DNA from: Methanospirillum lacunae
GTDB taxonomy: Archaea > Halobacteriota > Methanomicrobia > Methanomicrobiales > Methanospirillaceae
DNA length: 64,000 bases
NCBI RefSeq assembly: GCF_003173355.1
Contig: NZ_QGMY01000002.1
Span: forward strand, 372,001 to 436,000
Direction of reading: 5' to 3'
In this document: one piece after another, positions 26,651 through 35,019 of the stretch
Numbering within the stretch: the first letter of the stretch is position 1
Layout of the letters: each line of letters starts with the position of its first letter
The notes under the pieces: generated by a model
The model's database searches: none
Seen by the model: only the letters and a program-made list of their open reading frames with translations
Told to the model about the DNA's origin: nothing
Made by a program: the position numbers and the translations under genes

Positions 26651-26947
26651 TCAGGGTTTTCTCCGTGATTCAAGTTCTGCATAAACCGCTGATGGGTCGA
26701 CCTCTGCAGCCTTGAGAGCAAGTAGAGTGTGGTATAGCAGGTCAGCAGCTTCGCTGGCAATTGCTTTCGGTTCTTTATTTTTTATAGCGATGATAAATTC
26801 AACCGACTCTTCACCCACCTTTTCAAGAGCCTTGTCAACTCCTTTGCGGTGTGTTAAAATATGGGTTGTATATGACCCTTCAACAGGATGAGCAGCCCGA
26901 TCTTCAATAATCGTCCAGAGTTCTTCAAGAATGGCTGAACTGGTCAT
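26651..26947 (-). CDS. hisE: Phosphoribosyl-ATP pyrophosphatase
   Basis: This enzyme performs the second step of histidine biosynthesis, phosphoribosyl-ATP to phosphoribosyl-AMP. It is a 98-residue all-alpha MazG-like protein with LEELWTIIEDRAAHPVEGSY, KVGEESVEFIIAIKN (acidic metal ligands) and EAADLLYHTLLALKA. It overlaps the upstream nusA-like gene by four bases; no other his genes are in the window. Confidence 0.93.
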   Translation of the reverse strand: MTSSAILEELWTIIEDRAAHPVEGSYTTHILTHRKGVDKALEKVGEESVEFIIAIKNKEPKAIASEAADLLYHTLLALKAAEVDPSAVYAELESRRKP

Positions 26948-27387
26948 GCGGCCTCTCCTTCCGGAAAGACCTCTCCGACCTCCATTCCAAAAAATCTTCT
27001 AACCAGAGCACGTGCTTTTTCAATTGTACATCCATTCTTTCCGATGGCGATTCCTACTTCACTACGGGTAGCCACGAATGTATTGATCTTGCTGGTGTCA
27101 GGATCGATTTCTATCCTGAGGATTTTTGCAGGTTTGAAGATATTTGCAAGAAAGTCATCAAGCTTCTCGGCATACTCAACCATCTCTACTTTTCTGCCAA
27201 GAACATTCTGAAGTCTTCTGATATTATCTCCTTTTTTACCTATTGCGTATCCCATGTCACCAGCTTTTATTACGTAAATAATGCGGTCAAATTTTTCGTC
27301 GATGACACAATCGAGTGCAGTGGATTTGGTGAGGATGCGGATCTCCTCGATATATCTACGCTCTTTAAATCCAAGTGTACGTTCCAT
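26944..27387 (-). CDS. nusA: Archaeal NusA-like transcription factor (two KH domains)
   Basis: This is a short archaeal NusA of 147 residues made of two KH RNA-binding domains. The GXXG loops are AIGKKGDNIRRLQ (about 50-62) and AIGKNGCTIEKARALVRRFF (about 117-136). It is thought to act in transcription elongation or termination. In many archaea it lies beside RNA polymerase or ribosomal genes. Here it is coupled to hisE by a four-base overlap, an unusual pairing. Confidence 0.88.
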   Translation of the reverse strand: MERTLGFKERRYIEEIRILTKSTALDCVIDEKFDRIIYVIKAGDMGYAIGKKGDNIRRLQNVLGRKVEMVEYAEKLDDFLANIFKPAKILRIEIDPDTSKINTFVATRSEVGIAIGKNGCTIEKARALVRRFFGMEVGEVFPEGEAA

Positions 27388-27622
27388 GAATGAACAATCT
27401 CCATATTCGCTGAGAGAAGTATCCGATAGATGGCTTTCCGAAATAACAAAAGATCCATACCCTCCCCTGGCATATAGTGAAAATACAGGGGCTGGAATAT
27501 ATTGAACATTTCTTTTGACTGGAAGACCGTTTTAATATTGCCGATATAATACTTAATAATTACTTTTTATTCGGTTGTTACTATCTAAAATTACTACAGA
27601 AACGGAGATCTCAAGTGAGAGA

Positions 27623-28063
27623 TTAGAAGTGAGGCAGTGCCCGCTGGCCGCTGCCTACCCGGGGGTGTGATCCGAGTGTTGTACTGATGGGGAGCCGTGC
27701 TACCGGTGCGTAGGATGATCGCCTAGAGAGTAGTGAACGAAGTGAGTCTATGGATGTAGTAAACTTGGTCCCATCTACAAATTCAAAATTCAGTGCCTTG
27801 CCTGAACTTGAAAGATATGCAATTCCTGCAAGAGCACCGACATATTGTTTCCAGTTGGTACGAAGTTTGTATGTACGGGCTGATATTGATCCACGTAGTG
27901 CCTGGACAAGTTCATCAACCTGAATACCATATCTTCTTCCTTCGATTACTACTTCTACAATCTCGGTTGGGTTTCCTGTTTCATCAATGGTTACCATGCG
28001 GCTTTTCTGAATAAATCCTGCTTTTTCCAGCATAATCTTCACGTTCCTGTCTATTGATACCAT
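27623..28063 (-). CDS. Uncharacterised 146-residue protein
   Basis: I do not recognise this protein. Two halves are visible. The N-terminal part includes MVTIDETGNPTEIVEVVIEG and YGIQVDELVQALRG, a beta-hairpin-rich region. A middle segment reads QYVGALAGIAYLSSSGKALN, followed by a Ser/Arg/Pro-rich, probably disordered tail (SLLSRRSSYAPVARLPISTT). Codon use looks like the surrounding chromosome. It stands alone between nusA and the cfbC-like gene. Confidence 0.55.
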   Translation of the reverse strand: MVSIDRNVKIMLEKAGFIQKSRMVTIDETGNPTEIVEVVIEGRRYGIQVDELVQALRGSISARTYKLRTNWKQYVGALAGIAYLSSSGKALNFEFVDGTKFTTSIDSLRSLLSRRSSYAPVARLPISTTLGSHPRVGSGQRALPHF

Positions 28064-28218
28064 TCGGGAACGTGGTATATAAAGGCTAAAATAACAGGGT
28101 GAAAGTGTTTGGAAATATTATTGATTTAAAAAAATATTTGATATAAATTCATATTTTTAAAAAAATTACAATAATTCGAGTGAATAATGTGGGTGGTTCA
28201 CTTTCGCAAAACTCAAAA

Positions 28219-29058
28219 TTATCTTTCCCTGACTCCGGATCGAGGGGTCAGGAATGATCGTCCCATCTGTTCAAGTTCCTCCATCTCCAGAAATGACGGG
28301 ATAATAAATGAGGTATTTGTCATAACTGCTTCAGCTAGTTCACGATACCTGCCTGCCTGATCAGACTCCGGCTCATATTCGATTACTGTCATGGTGTTGA
28401 GCTCAGCATGCTGGACTATTTCATCCCTAGGAATATACGTGAGGACACGTGATCCAACTGATTTTGCGAATGCCTCAACCAGTTCTTTCTCCCCCGGTGT
28501 ATTACGGGCATTACAGATAATTCCTCCAAGACGACAGATTTGTCGGGAATTTTGGGATATTCTGGCGATGGCTTTACAAATATTGTTGGCTGCGTACAGT
28601 GCCATCAGTTCGCCTGAAGTCACCAGATAGATCTCCTGGGCATATCCTTTTCTCATTGGCATGGCAAACCCGCCACAGACCACATCTCCAAGAACATCGT
28701 ACAGGATAACATCCCCTTTGAATGCATCAAGCCGTTCAAGGAGTTGGAATGTGGCAATTATCCCCCGACCTGCACAACCAACCCCTGGTTCCGGTCCGCC
28801 TGCCTCGACACACCGGATCCCCCTGTAGCCCTCAAAAATGACATCTGAAGAACCAAGGTTTGCTTCTCCCTTTTCTCTGATCAGGTCCAGAACTGTAGGG
28901 ATCAGCCTTCCCTGCATCAGCATCCGTGTGCTGTCACGTTTAGGATCACACCCGATCTGCATCACGGCAAGGTTCCGATCTGCCAGAGCTGCAGAAAGGT
29001 TAGAAGAGGTGGTAGATTTCCCAATACCCCCTTTGCCATAGATGGCGATCTGTTTCAT
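28219..29058 (-). CDS. cfbC: NifH-like ATPase, probable CfbC of coenzyme F430 synthesis
   Basis: This is a homodimeric iron-sulfur ATPase of the nitrogenase reductase fold. P-loop GKGGIGKS at 8-15; cluster ligands Cys95 (GVGCAGRGI) and Cys128 ([10 protein letters not shown]); [10 protein letters not shown] near 36. The stretches [13 protein letters not shown] and [18 protein letters not shown] resemble CfbC, which with CfbD reductively cyclises Ni-sirohydrochlorin diamide for F430. No cfbD or nitrogenase genes are in the window. A nitrogenase-type NifH is less likely because its partners are absent and the CDPKADS segment reads CDPKRDS. The 155-base gap before it is AT-rich. Confidence 0.75.
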   Translation of the reverse strand: MKQIAIYGKGGIGKSTTSSNLSAALADRNLAVMQIGCDPKRDSTRMLMQGRLIPTVLDLIREKGEANLGSSDVIFEGYRGIRCVEAGGPEPGVGCAGRGIIATFQLLERLDAFKGDVILYDVLGDVVCGGFAMPMRKGYAQEIYLVTSGELMALYAANNICKAIARISQNSRQICRLGGIICNARNTPGEKELVEAFAKSVGSRVLTYIPRDEIVQHAELNTMTVIEYEPESDQAGRYRELAEAVMTNTSFIIPSFLEMEELEQMGRSFLTPRSGVRER

Positions 29059-29223
29059 TGCTCATACGTGGGAGTGGGAGTGGTATAAGGATTTTAGTGT
29101 AACACGGTATGATTTGATTATGTGAAAGGAAATGTCAGGTATTCTAAAGTATACAATTGAATCTCTTTCATTTCATCAGGCATTTTTTAAAAAAGGGTTT
29201 TCTGAATCAATCAAATGTTGCCA

Positions 29224-30195
29224 TTATCCTTTCAATTGTTTAGAATCAATGTGTATCCGGTGATTGATGATTTGCCAGGAGATGATAAGTCGCACGAGAT
29301 CTGAACCTGCAATGACCTCCTTTCCTGTAAAAATATCTATCGGATGAACATCTGTCTGTTTTTCGATGTTACGTTCAATCCTGTGAATTGTCTCGTGGGA
29401 GAGTTCTCCATCTATGGTCAAAGATCTGATCCTGCGATTATCGAGATCAAGGGTCCCACATTCCAGTAAGAAATCATGGGTTGAACGGGTAAAAAGTCCG
29501 CACAGATCGATATTGAGTTCGACATCTTCAAAGCAGGTTTCGGGAGGTTTCATGCCAAGAGTAATTCGGTAGACATTACGGGAAATCCCGAGTGCTTTGC
29601 TATATCCAGAATAAGCGATTCTGATGACTGTTCCCGCTGATGCACGCTGTGGGAGGACAAACCTTCTGTAATCAGGTTCACGTTTCTGGATCTCCTCAAG
29701 GGCTGCCTCGGGAGTGTAGTTTCTTTTGCCAACATCTCGTCTTAATTTCCAGTCGTACTTTACTTCATTATCAGGATCTACGAAGATGGTGTAATCCATG
29801 TGCTGTAATAGAGCAGGTGTGGCAAAGGGATGGAGCCCCTCAAGAATAATAAATTTTGTCGGGTAAAATGTAATCGGATTTTGAAATGTTCCGGTTGCAT
29901 GCGAGTACACCGGTTTTTCTATAGGTTTGCCCATTTTCAGGGTTGCAACATCACGTGCCAGACGGTCTAGATCATTTGCTACCGGATTGAGAGGAGTGAT
30001 CTTCCGTTGCGCCCGTTCGTTCCGGTCATAAAGATGGTAATCATCCAATGTAATTGTTGAAACAATATCAGGTCCGAAGATTGCAGTGATAGCATCTGAA
30101 AATGTGGTCTTTCCGGATCCTGAATCACCTGCAACGCCAATGATATAGATATATGACGATGCCTGAATGCTGTCGTGAAAAGTAACCCGTGTCAT
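29224..30195 (-). CDS. prk: Archaeal phosphoribulokinase
   Basis: This kinase phosphorylates ribulose 5-phosphate to ribulose 1,5-bisphosphate. In Methanospirillum it is known as part of the RuBisCO-linked reductive hexulose-phosphate pathway. P-loop GDSGSGKT at 23-30; substrate and catalytic region TLDDYHLYDRNERA, YSHATGTFQNP, IILEGLHPF and KYDWKLRRDVGKRNYT. Start ATG 30195 (MTRVTFHDS) gives 323 residues; the longer frame adds an unlikely N-terminus running into dfx. It is 50 bases downstream of the superoxide reductase gene on the same strand, so the two are probably co-transcribed. RuBisCO is not in the window. Confidence 0.88.
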   Translation of the reverse strand: MTRVTFHDSIQASSYIYIIGVAGDSGSGKTTFSDAITAIFGPDIVSTITLDDYHLYDRNERAQRKITPLNPVANDLDRLARDVATLKMGKPIEKPVYSHATGTFQNPITFYPTKFIILEGLHPFATPALLQHMDYTIFVDPDNEVKYDWKLRRDVGKRNYTPEAALEEIQKREPDYRRFVLPQRASAGTVIRIAYSGYSKALGISRNVYRITLGMKPPETCFEDVELNIDLCGLFTRSTHDFLLECGTLDLDNRRIRSLTIDGELSHETIHRIERNIEKQTDVHPIDIFTGKEVIAGSDLVRLIISWQIINHRIHIDSKQLKG

Positions 30196-30245
30196 TTGGT
30201 TTGTAAAAAAATGGAATATTCTGGCAGATATCTGCTTTAATAGGA

Positions 30246-30626
30246 TTATTTTGCACTGGTCCACAGACCATGGACTGTGCAGTATTCTCTTGCAACTACG
30301 TCAGTTGTTTCACAGGGGAATTCTGCTTCTGGTTTTTCACCGGGAGAGAGTCTTTTGATGAAGTAATAGGCTCCACCATGAACCTCGATCCATTCAATGT
30401 AGTGCTTTTCTTCCATCGGATGAGGCACTTCACCACACTTGACAAGGATACCTGTTGCAGTTTTCTCAATAACTGGAACATGTTTTTCCTTTCCCTGATC
30501 TGCAGTTTTTTCTACCTGTTTTACCATATCAGCGCCGCAACAAACCAGGTTGCCGGCAGCCGGGTGAAAAACAACGGTAATATTTCCACACTTCTCACAT
30601 TTGTATACTTCATAGAGTTCTGTCAT
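30246..30626 (-). CDS. dfx: Desulfoferrodoxin (superoxide reductase)
   Basis: This is a 2Fe-type superoxide reductase that removes superoxide without making oxygen, suited to strict anaerobes. The desulforedoxin-type rubredoxin site is Cys10, 13, 29, 30. The catalytic iron site is His49, His69, His75, Cys116, His119, with HPMEEKHYIEWIE in between. At 126 residues it is the standard length. It is first gene of a pair with prk. A 31-bp near-palindrome lies 67 bases upstream. Confidence 0.95.
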   Translation of the reverse strand: MTELYEVYKCEKCGNITVVFHPAAGNLVCCGADMVKQVEKTADQGKEKHVPVIEKTATGILVKCGEVPHPMEEKHYIEWIEVHGGAYYFIKRLSPGEKPEAEFPCETTDVVAREYCTVHGLWTSAK

Positions 30627-30692
30627 GTTCTCCTCTTTGCAGACTGAAAGGATTCTGCACGTACTGTTGATTTAGCAGACTGTGAGATAATG

Positions 30693-30723
30693 ATTGTTAT
30701 CACCGAACGTTCGTAATGACAAT
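30693..30723. promoter_or_regulatory. 31-bp imperfect palindrome upstream of dfx
   Basis: The arms ATTGTTATCACCGAAC (30693-30708) and GTTCGTAATGACAAT (30709-30723) are near-complements meeting at the centre GAAC|GTTC. There are two mismatches and one unpaired base. The position, before a superoxide-stress gene, fits an operator for a redox regulator. Confidence 0.45.
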
Positions 30724-31098
30724 AATAAATGAAGAGCGGAAAAGCGGGATATTGGATAGCATATTCAGAGTAAAGCGGAAGGTCCCGCCTGGAAAAAAAG
30801 GAAAATCCGGGTCTTTATAATACAAATAATAATAATTATTATATTATTATGTACTTAAAGCGGGAGCTTACGTGTATGTATTATCTTCCATACCCGTTAT
30901 CCTTATACTCCATATGCATCTAACTCCCGCCTTCCCGCTCTCTTTATGTATACGAGGAATAGATCAGTTCATTATTCAAACGAAAAAAGAATTGCTGGTC
31001 GATTTCTCCCGAATATATATCCGACTTTCCGCCCTGAATATTTCACGTTGACAATGGTGGTGATATCTGAATTAAACCAAGGAAAAAACTGAGAAATA
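30724..31098. other. Long non-coding region with repeated GCGGGA motifs
   Basis: No gene is visible between fprA and dfx. The motif GCGGGA or its complement occurs at least five times (30744, 30783, 30860, 30925, 30933), several as AAAGCGG. The pair AGAGCGG at 30733 and its longer inverted partner near 30923-30941 could fold across the region. The centre (about 30814-30850) is an ATT/AAT-rich symmetrical stretch with TATA-like sequences. This could be a regulatory region or a small RNA gene; I cannot decide. Confidence 0.4.
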
Positions 31099-32289
31099 TT
31101 ATTTAATTACCAATGTGTCCTGACTGTGTTTTTCTGCAATACTATTAGCAAGTGCTTGTAACTCGACCTGGGCTTTCTCATTCGGTGCGCCCTGAATATA
31201 TACCGGGCTTAACAGTTCTGCCTTGATATGTGAGATCATAGATGTAAGGGTATCCACTGTCTTTCCTCCCCACCCGTATGACCCGATGATTGATGCATAT
31301 CTGGTTTTAGGTTTGATAAGGTTGGCAAGATAGGCAACTGAGACCATGTCAGGATGAGGACCGAAGAGAACCGTTGGTGTAGCAAAGACCACTGTTGCAG
31401 CATCGACCAGTTCCATTGCAAGCGCTCCTGTATCCGGATTTGTAACTTTGAATGGTTTCACTCCGACTCCACGCTCTAGAAGCAATTCGGTAAGGAAATT
31501 CATCATCTGGCTGGTACTTCCATGCATGGAGACATAGGGTATGAGAACAAGATTTTTCACCCGGTCACTGGTCCATTCTTCATACAGATCCAGAATCAGT
31601 GATGCCGGTTTTACCAGGGGACCATGACTCGGTGCAATGATCGAGATCTTCATCTCCTTCAGCTGGCTCATGTACTTGACGATACTTGACCTGAAGGGCA
31701 TCATGATCTCACCATAATACCTCTTTGCCAGGATCTCCTCACGGGCCATGTCCTGCACAAACAGATCTGATGTAGCATAATGAGAGCCAAATAGGTCACA
31801 TGAGAAGAGGATCTCCTCTTCAGGGCAGTAGGTCATCATCGTCTCTGGCCAGTGAACCCAGGGCGCTGATATGAATGAGAGTGTCCTATCTCCCAGATTG
31901 ATAGAATCGCCAGAGTTTACAACCTGACATCGTCCTGCTGGGACATCAAGCAGAAGAGCGAGAAGTTCCTGACATTTCTGTGAACAACAGACTTTCGCTC
32001 CCGGAAAGAGTTCAAGCAGCATCGGCAGGCATCCTGCATGATCCTGTTCGGCGTGATTGATAACGATGTAATCAAGCCTGTTAATGCCGAGTCTTATTAG
32101 GTTTCCAATAAATTCTTCTTGTTTCGACGGATCTGACGTATCAATGAGCGCTGTCTTTTCGCTTCCTTTAACGTAATATGAGTTATATGATGTTCCTTCA
32201 GGAAGGGGAACCAGTTCATCAAATATCCGTCGGTTCCAGTCAATGACACCAACTGTATAGATCTGCTCACTTATTTGACGGACAGCCAT
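31099..32289 (-). CDS. fprA: FprA-type A flavoprotein (F420H2 oxidase-like)
   Basis: This is a di-iron flavoprotein that reduces oxygen to water, using F420H2 in methanogens. The metallo-lactamase-like half carries NHAEQDHAG (His79, Glu81, Asp83, His84) and IAPSHGPLV. The flavodoxin half begins near residue 255 with LIPYVSMHGSTSQMM, the FMN phosphate loop, and has IGSYGWGGKTVD. ATG 32289 (MAVRQISEQIY) gives 397 residues, the normal size. An earlier start would run into the upstream HDAC-like gene. It is last in a hydantoinase-HDAC-fprA run. Confidence 0.9.
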   Translation of the reverse strand: MAVRQISEQIYTVGVIDWNRRIFDELVPLPEGTSYNSYYVKGSEKTALIDTSDPSKQEEFIGNLIRLGINRLDYIVINHAEQDHAGCLPMLLELFPGAKVCCSQKCQELLALLLDVPAGRCQVVNSGDSINLGDRTLSFISAPWVHWPETMMTYCPEEEILFSCDLFGSHYATSDLFVQDMAREEILAKRYYGEIMMPFRSSIVKYMSQLKEMKISIIAPSHGPLVKPASLILDLYEEWTSDRVKNLVLIPYVSMHGSTSQMMNFLTELLLERGVGVKPFKVTNPDTGALAMELVDAATVVFATPTVLFGPHPDMVSVAYLANLIKPKTRYASIIGSYGWGGKTVDTLTSMISHIKAELLSPVYIQGAPNEKAQVELQALANSIAEKHSQDTLVIK

Positions 32290-32359
32290 GGTAATCCTCG
32301 GCCAGCATTGCTGGCTAATACATGTCAGATAGGATGGATAACTGGATAAAGGGATAAGA

Positions 32360-33439
32360 TTATCTGAAACAACTCCAATAAGGAGCCAGGATATGCCTGA
32401 GTTCATCGGTTGTTTTCATTACATGAGATAGTGCCGTATCTGAAACTGACCGGTGAAGAAGCCCTAGGAACGTATCTGGTTCTCTGATATGAGAGATATC
32501 AAGTCCTGCCATGGCAGCGATGATACCAAGGTTAATATACGGAAGCCCTCCTTCAACGCTGTATCCGCCTTCCAGGATCACAACCAGTCGTCCCATACAG
32601 ATGCTATCAGCAAGGATGCATATCTCCTGCATCATGGTAGCATAACCTCTGGCAGTTAGGGCGAGACCAGTAAGAGGATCAGTGAAATGGTTGTCCTGTC
32701 CGGCAGAGATGACGATACAATCAGGCTGAAATTCCTCGGCAAGGGGGATGATGATCTCACGAAGCAGGTAATGGTATACCTGATCTGAACTGCCACCAGG
32801 AACTGGCATGTTTACCGTGTACCCTGTTCCCTCTCCCGTTCCGATCTCATCAATCTGGCCGGAACCTGGATAAAACGGAAACTGGTGTATTGAACAGAAG
32901 AGAACTGAGGGATCGTCTTCAAAGATATCCTGGGTTCCGTTGCCATGATGAGCATCCCAGTCCAGAATCATAACCCGTCTCATCCCTCTTCGCTGGCACT
33001 GTCTTACTGCAATAGCCACATTGTTGAGATAACAAAAGCCACCTCCATGAGAACGCCCGGCATGGTGGCCCGGAGGACGAGAGAGGACAAAAGCATTTCT
33101 CACTTCCTGGTTAAGAACAGCGTTTACTGCAGTAACTGCTCCACCGGCTGCGAGCAGTGCATCACTAATAAGGCCCCTAGGGATCAGGGTATCATAATCG
33201 ATCATACCCCTGGTAATGCTTGCTTCTTCAAGAAATTTCAAATAAATTTCATCATGAACTAAAAGCACCTCACTTCTCGTTGCTTTTCTGGGTTCTATCA
33301 GACGGATATCTGAAAGATCAAAGATCCCTTCCTCGGTTAACTGATCTATGGTATAGGCAAGGCGTTCACTTCTTTCCGGATGGGTTGGGCTCTGCTCATG
33401 GCGAAGATAGGCCTGGGCAAAGATGATCCCCGTGGTCAT
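32360..33439 (-). CDS. Histone deacetylase-family (class II-like) amidohydrolase
   Basis: This is a zinc amidohydrolase of the arginase/deacetylase fold, 359 residues. Motifs: RPPGHHAGRSHGGGFCYLNN (121-140), LDWDAHHGNGTQ with zinc ligands Asp162 and His164, and ISAGQDNHFTDPLTG with the third ligand Asp. The end has LEGGYSVEG. Prokaryotic members act on acetylpolyamines or other acetylated amines, and some may deacetylate proteins; the substrate here is not visible. Its start overlaps the hydantoinase stop by four bases. Confidence 0.9.
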   Translation of the reverse strand: MTTGIIFAQAYLRHEQSPTHPERSERLAYTIDQLTEEGIFDLSDIRLIEPRKATRSEVLLVHDEIYLKFLEEASITRGMIDYDTLIPRGLISDALLAAGGAVTAVNAVLNQEVRNAFVLSRPPGHHAGRSHGGGFCYLNNVAIAVRQCQRRGMRRVMILDWDAHHGNGTQDIFEDDPSVLFCSIHQFPFYPGSGQIDEIGTGEGTGYTVNMPVPGGSSDQVYHYLLREIIIPLAEEFQPDCIVISAGQDNHFTDPLTGLALTARGYATMMQEICILADSICMGRLVVILEGGYSVEGGLPYINLGIIAAMAGLDISHIREPDTFLGLLHRSVSDTALSHVMKTTDELRHILAPYWSCFR

Positions 33440-34881
33440 AGTGCCTCTGAAGTAATACCGGGTGCTATTCCAATCACAAAATCGGTTATTCTTGCCTGTA
33501 TTCTTCCTCCCCGTACCACATTATATGCCGAATACTGACTGGTTACCAGTTCATCCAGGTCTTTTTGGGGTGCTCCTTCACTTTTCCCCATGGTCCTGAC
33601 CAGTTCACCGGTATGGATAAGAAGTTCCTCGTCGCTGATGCCGGGTGGAAGCGGATGATCAATTCCGTTTAAGGTAAGGACACCGCGTTGGGAGTCTGCG
33701 TGAGCATGGATTTTTATACTGATTCGTGACACTGCTGCACCGACAGCGTTAGCTGATACGGCATGGTCGGGTACAAAAAATTTAACTCGTGCTTCATTTG
33801 CAAGATCTGGTATCATATAGGGGGCAAGAAACCCGGCACCCACGATCATTACGGGGTCCATTTTGTGAATAATGGCTCCAAGAGTCTCAAGATATTTGGT
33901 GTATGCATCTTTTGCTTTTATTTGATCCAGACAACATGAACGCGATGTGTCACCGATATCAGCACCGAGTACATTGAGGGCATCTGTCAGAGTTGGTTCA
34001 GTACCGCCGAATGCTCTGGCATTGCCGGATCTGAACTGCATCAGATCATCTCTGATGCACGAATCTCCTCCTAATGGAACTGTCTCTGCTGACACTGCCT
34101 GAACAAGGGTCCTCTTTCCCTGTACAAATAGTGTCTCCAGCATTGGTTTTCCCTCTTTTATGGGAACAAGATCAGTAGTAGTCCCTCCAATATCAACTAC
34201 CAGGCAGTTCTTCTTTTGAGAAAGATAACCCGCCCCGATGGCTACTGTTGCAGGACTTGAATGATAAAGAAGGGAAGGATTTTCAATAGCCCGGTCATGA
34301 CCGCAGAGCCCACCGTCTGATGTTACAAATAGTGAGTCTGGATGCGAAATCCTGATTTTTTTTGAGAGTGCAGCGACTTTGGCTTTTATTCCGGCATTGA
34401 TCCTGGTGGTTGTGATACGGGCAGGGAAATTGAGACCGCCGAGGGGAGCACTTGTTGCGATCTGTTCATCATCAAAGAACATTCTTGCAATATCCCTGAC
34501 AATCTCTTCCTGAATAGGATTTCTAACCGAAAATTTACCTGCAATCGCAATCCCTTCTGCGCGACACCCCTTGAGAAGTCTTTCGACCTCTTCTGTATCA
34601 ACTGGTTCTAATATATTGCCACGTGGGCCAACCGCACCTTTCACTGCGCCCCCGTACACGAGTCCCGGACCAGGGATGGTTATGGTCCTGATTCTTCCGA
34701 TATTGCCTGTAACCATCGCGTTCAGCGGTTGGGATGTACTTATTGCAAGTCTCCCGTCTTTTCCAGCGGCGTTGAGAGCGAATTCAAGACCTTTTGAATT
34801 TGGGACTTTTATTGTCCGGATTTCGCCATCAACCAGTGCAATATCAGTATTTGTCCCGCCAATGTCAATTCCGGTGAACAT
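33436..34881 (-). CDS. Hydantoinase/oxoprolinase-family protein (HyuA-like)
   Basis: This is an ASKHA-fold protein, 481 residues. The phosphate-1 loop is GIDIGGTNTDIALVDG at the start; a second nucleotide loop is VVDIGGTTTDLVPIKEG near 225. SDGGLCGHDRAIENP and VPLGGDSCIRDD follow. Family members cleave hydantoin or oxoproline rings with ATP. In methanogens related proteins occur in methanofuran (MfnF) and methanopterin contexts, but MfnF is shorter, so that assignment is not made. It is first gene of the operon with the HDAC-like gene and fprA. It is divergent from the 35020 gene. Confidence 0.82.
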   Translation of the reverse strand: MFTGIDIGGTNTDIALVDGEIRTIKVPNSKGLEFALNAAGKDGRLAISTSQPLNAMVTGNIGRIRTITIPGPGLVYGGAVKGAVGPRGNILEPVDTEEVERLLKGCRAEGIAIAGKFSVRNPIQEEIVRDIARMFFDDEQIATSAPLGGLNFPARITTTRINAGIKAKVAALSKKIRISHPDSLFVTSDGGLCGHDRAIENPSLLYHSSPATVAIGAGYLSQKKNCLVVDIGGTTTDLVPIKEGKPMLETLFVQGKRTLVQAVSAETVPLGGDSCIRDDLMQFRSGNARAFGGTEPTLTDALNVLGADIGDTSRSCCLDQIKAKDAYTKYLETLGAIIHKMDPVMIVGAGFLAPYMIPDLANEARVKFFVPDHAVSANAVGAAVSRISIKIHAHADSQRGVLTLNGIDHPLPPGISDEELLIHTGELVRTMGKSEGAPQKDLDELVTSQYSAYNVVRGGRIQARITDFVIGIAPGITSEAL

Positions 34882-35019
34882 TGCCCCTCCTAAAACTCCT
34901 CTCTGAATAACTTCCCTGACTGTGAATTATTTGAAGATTACCGGGACCGGTTTTGATTCTGAATATATATGTCAGGAACCTGAAATACTTTGATCAATTG
35001 GTGTTGGTCTGCTGAAATC

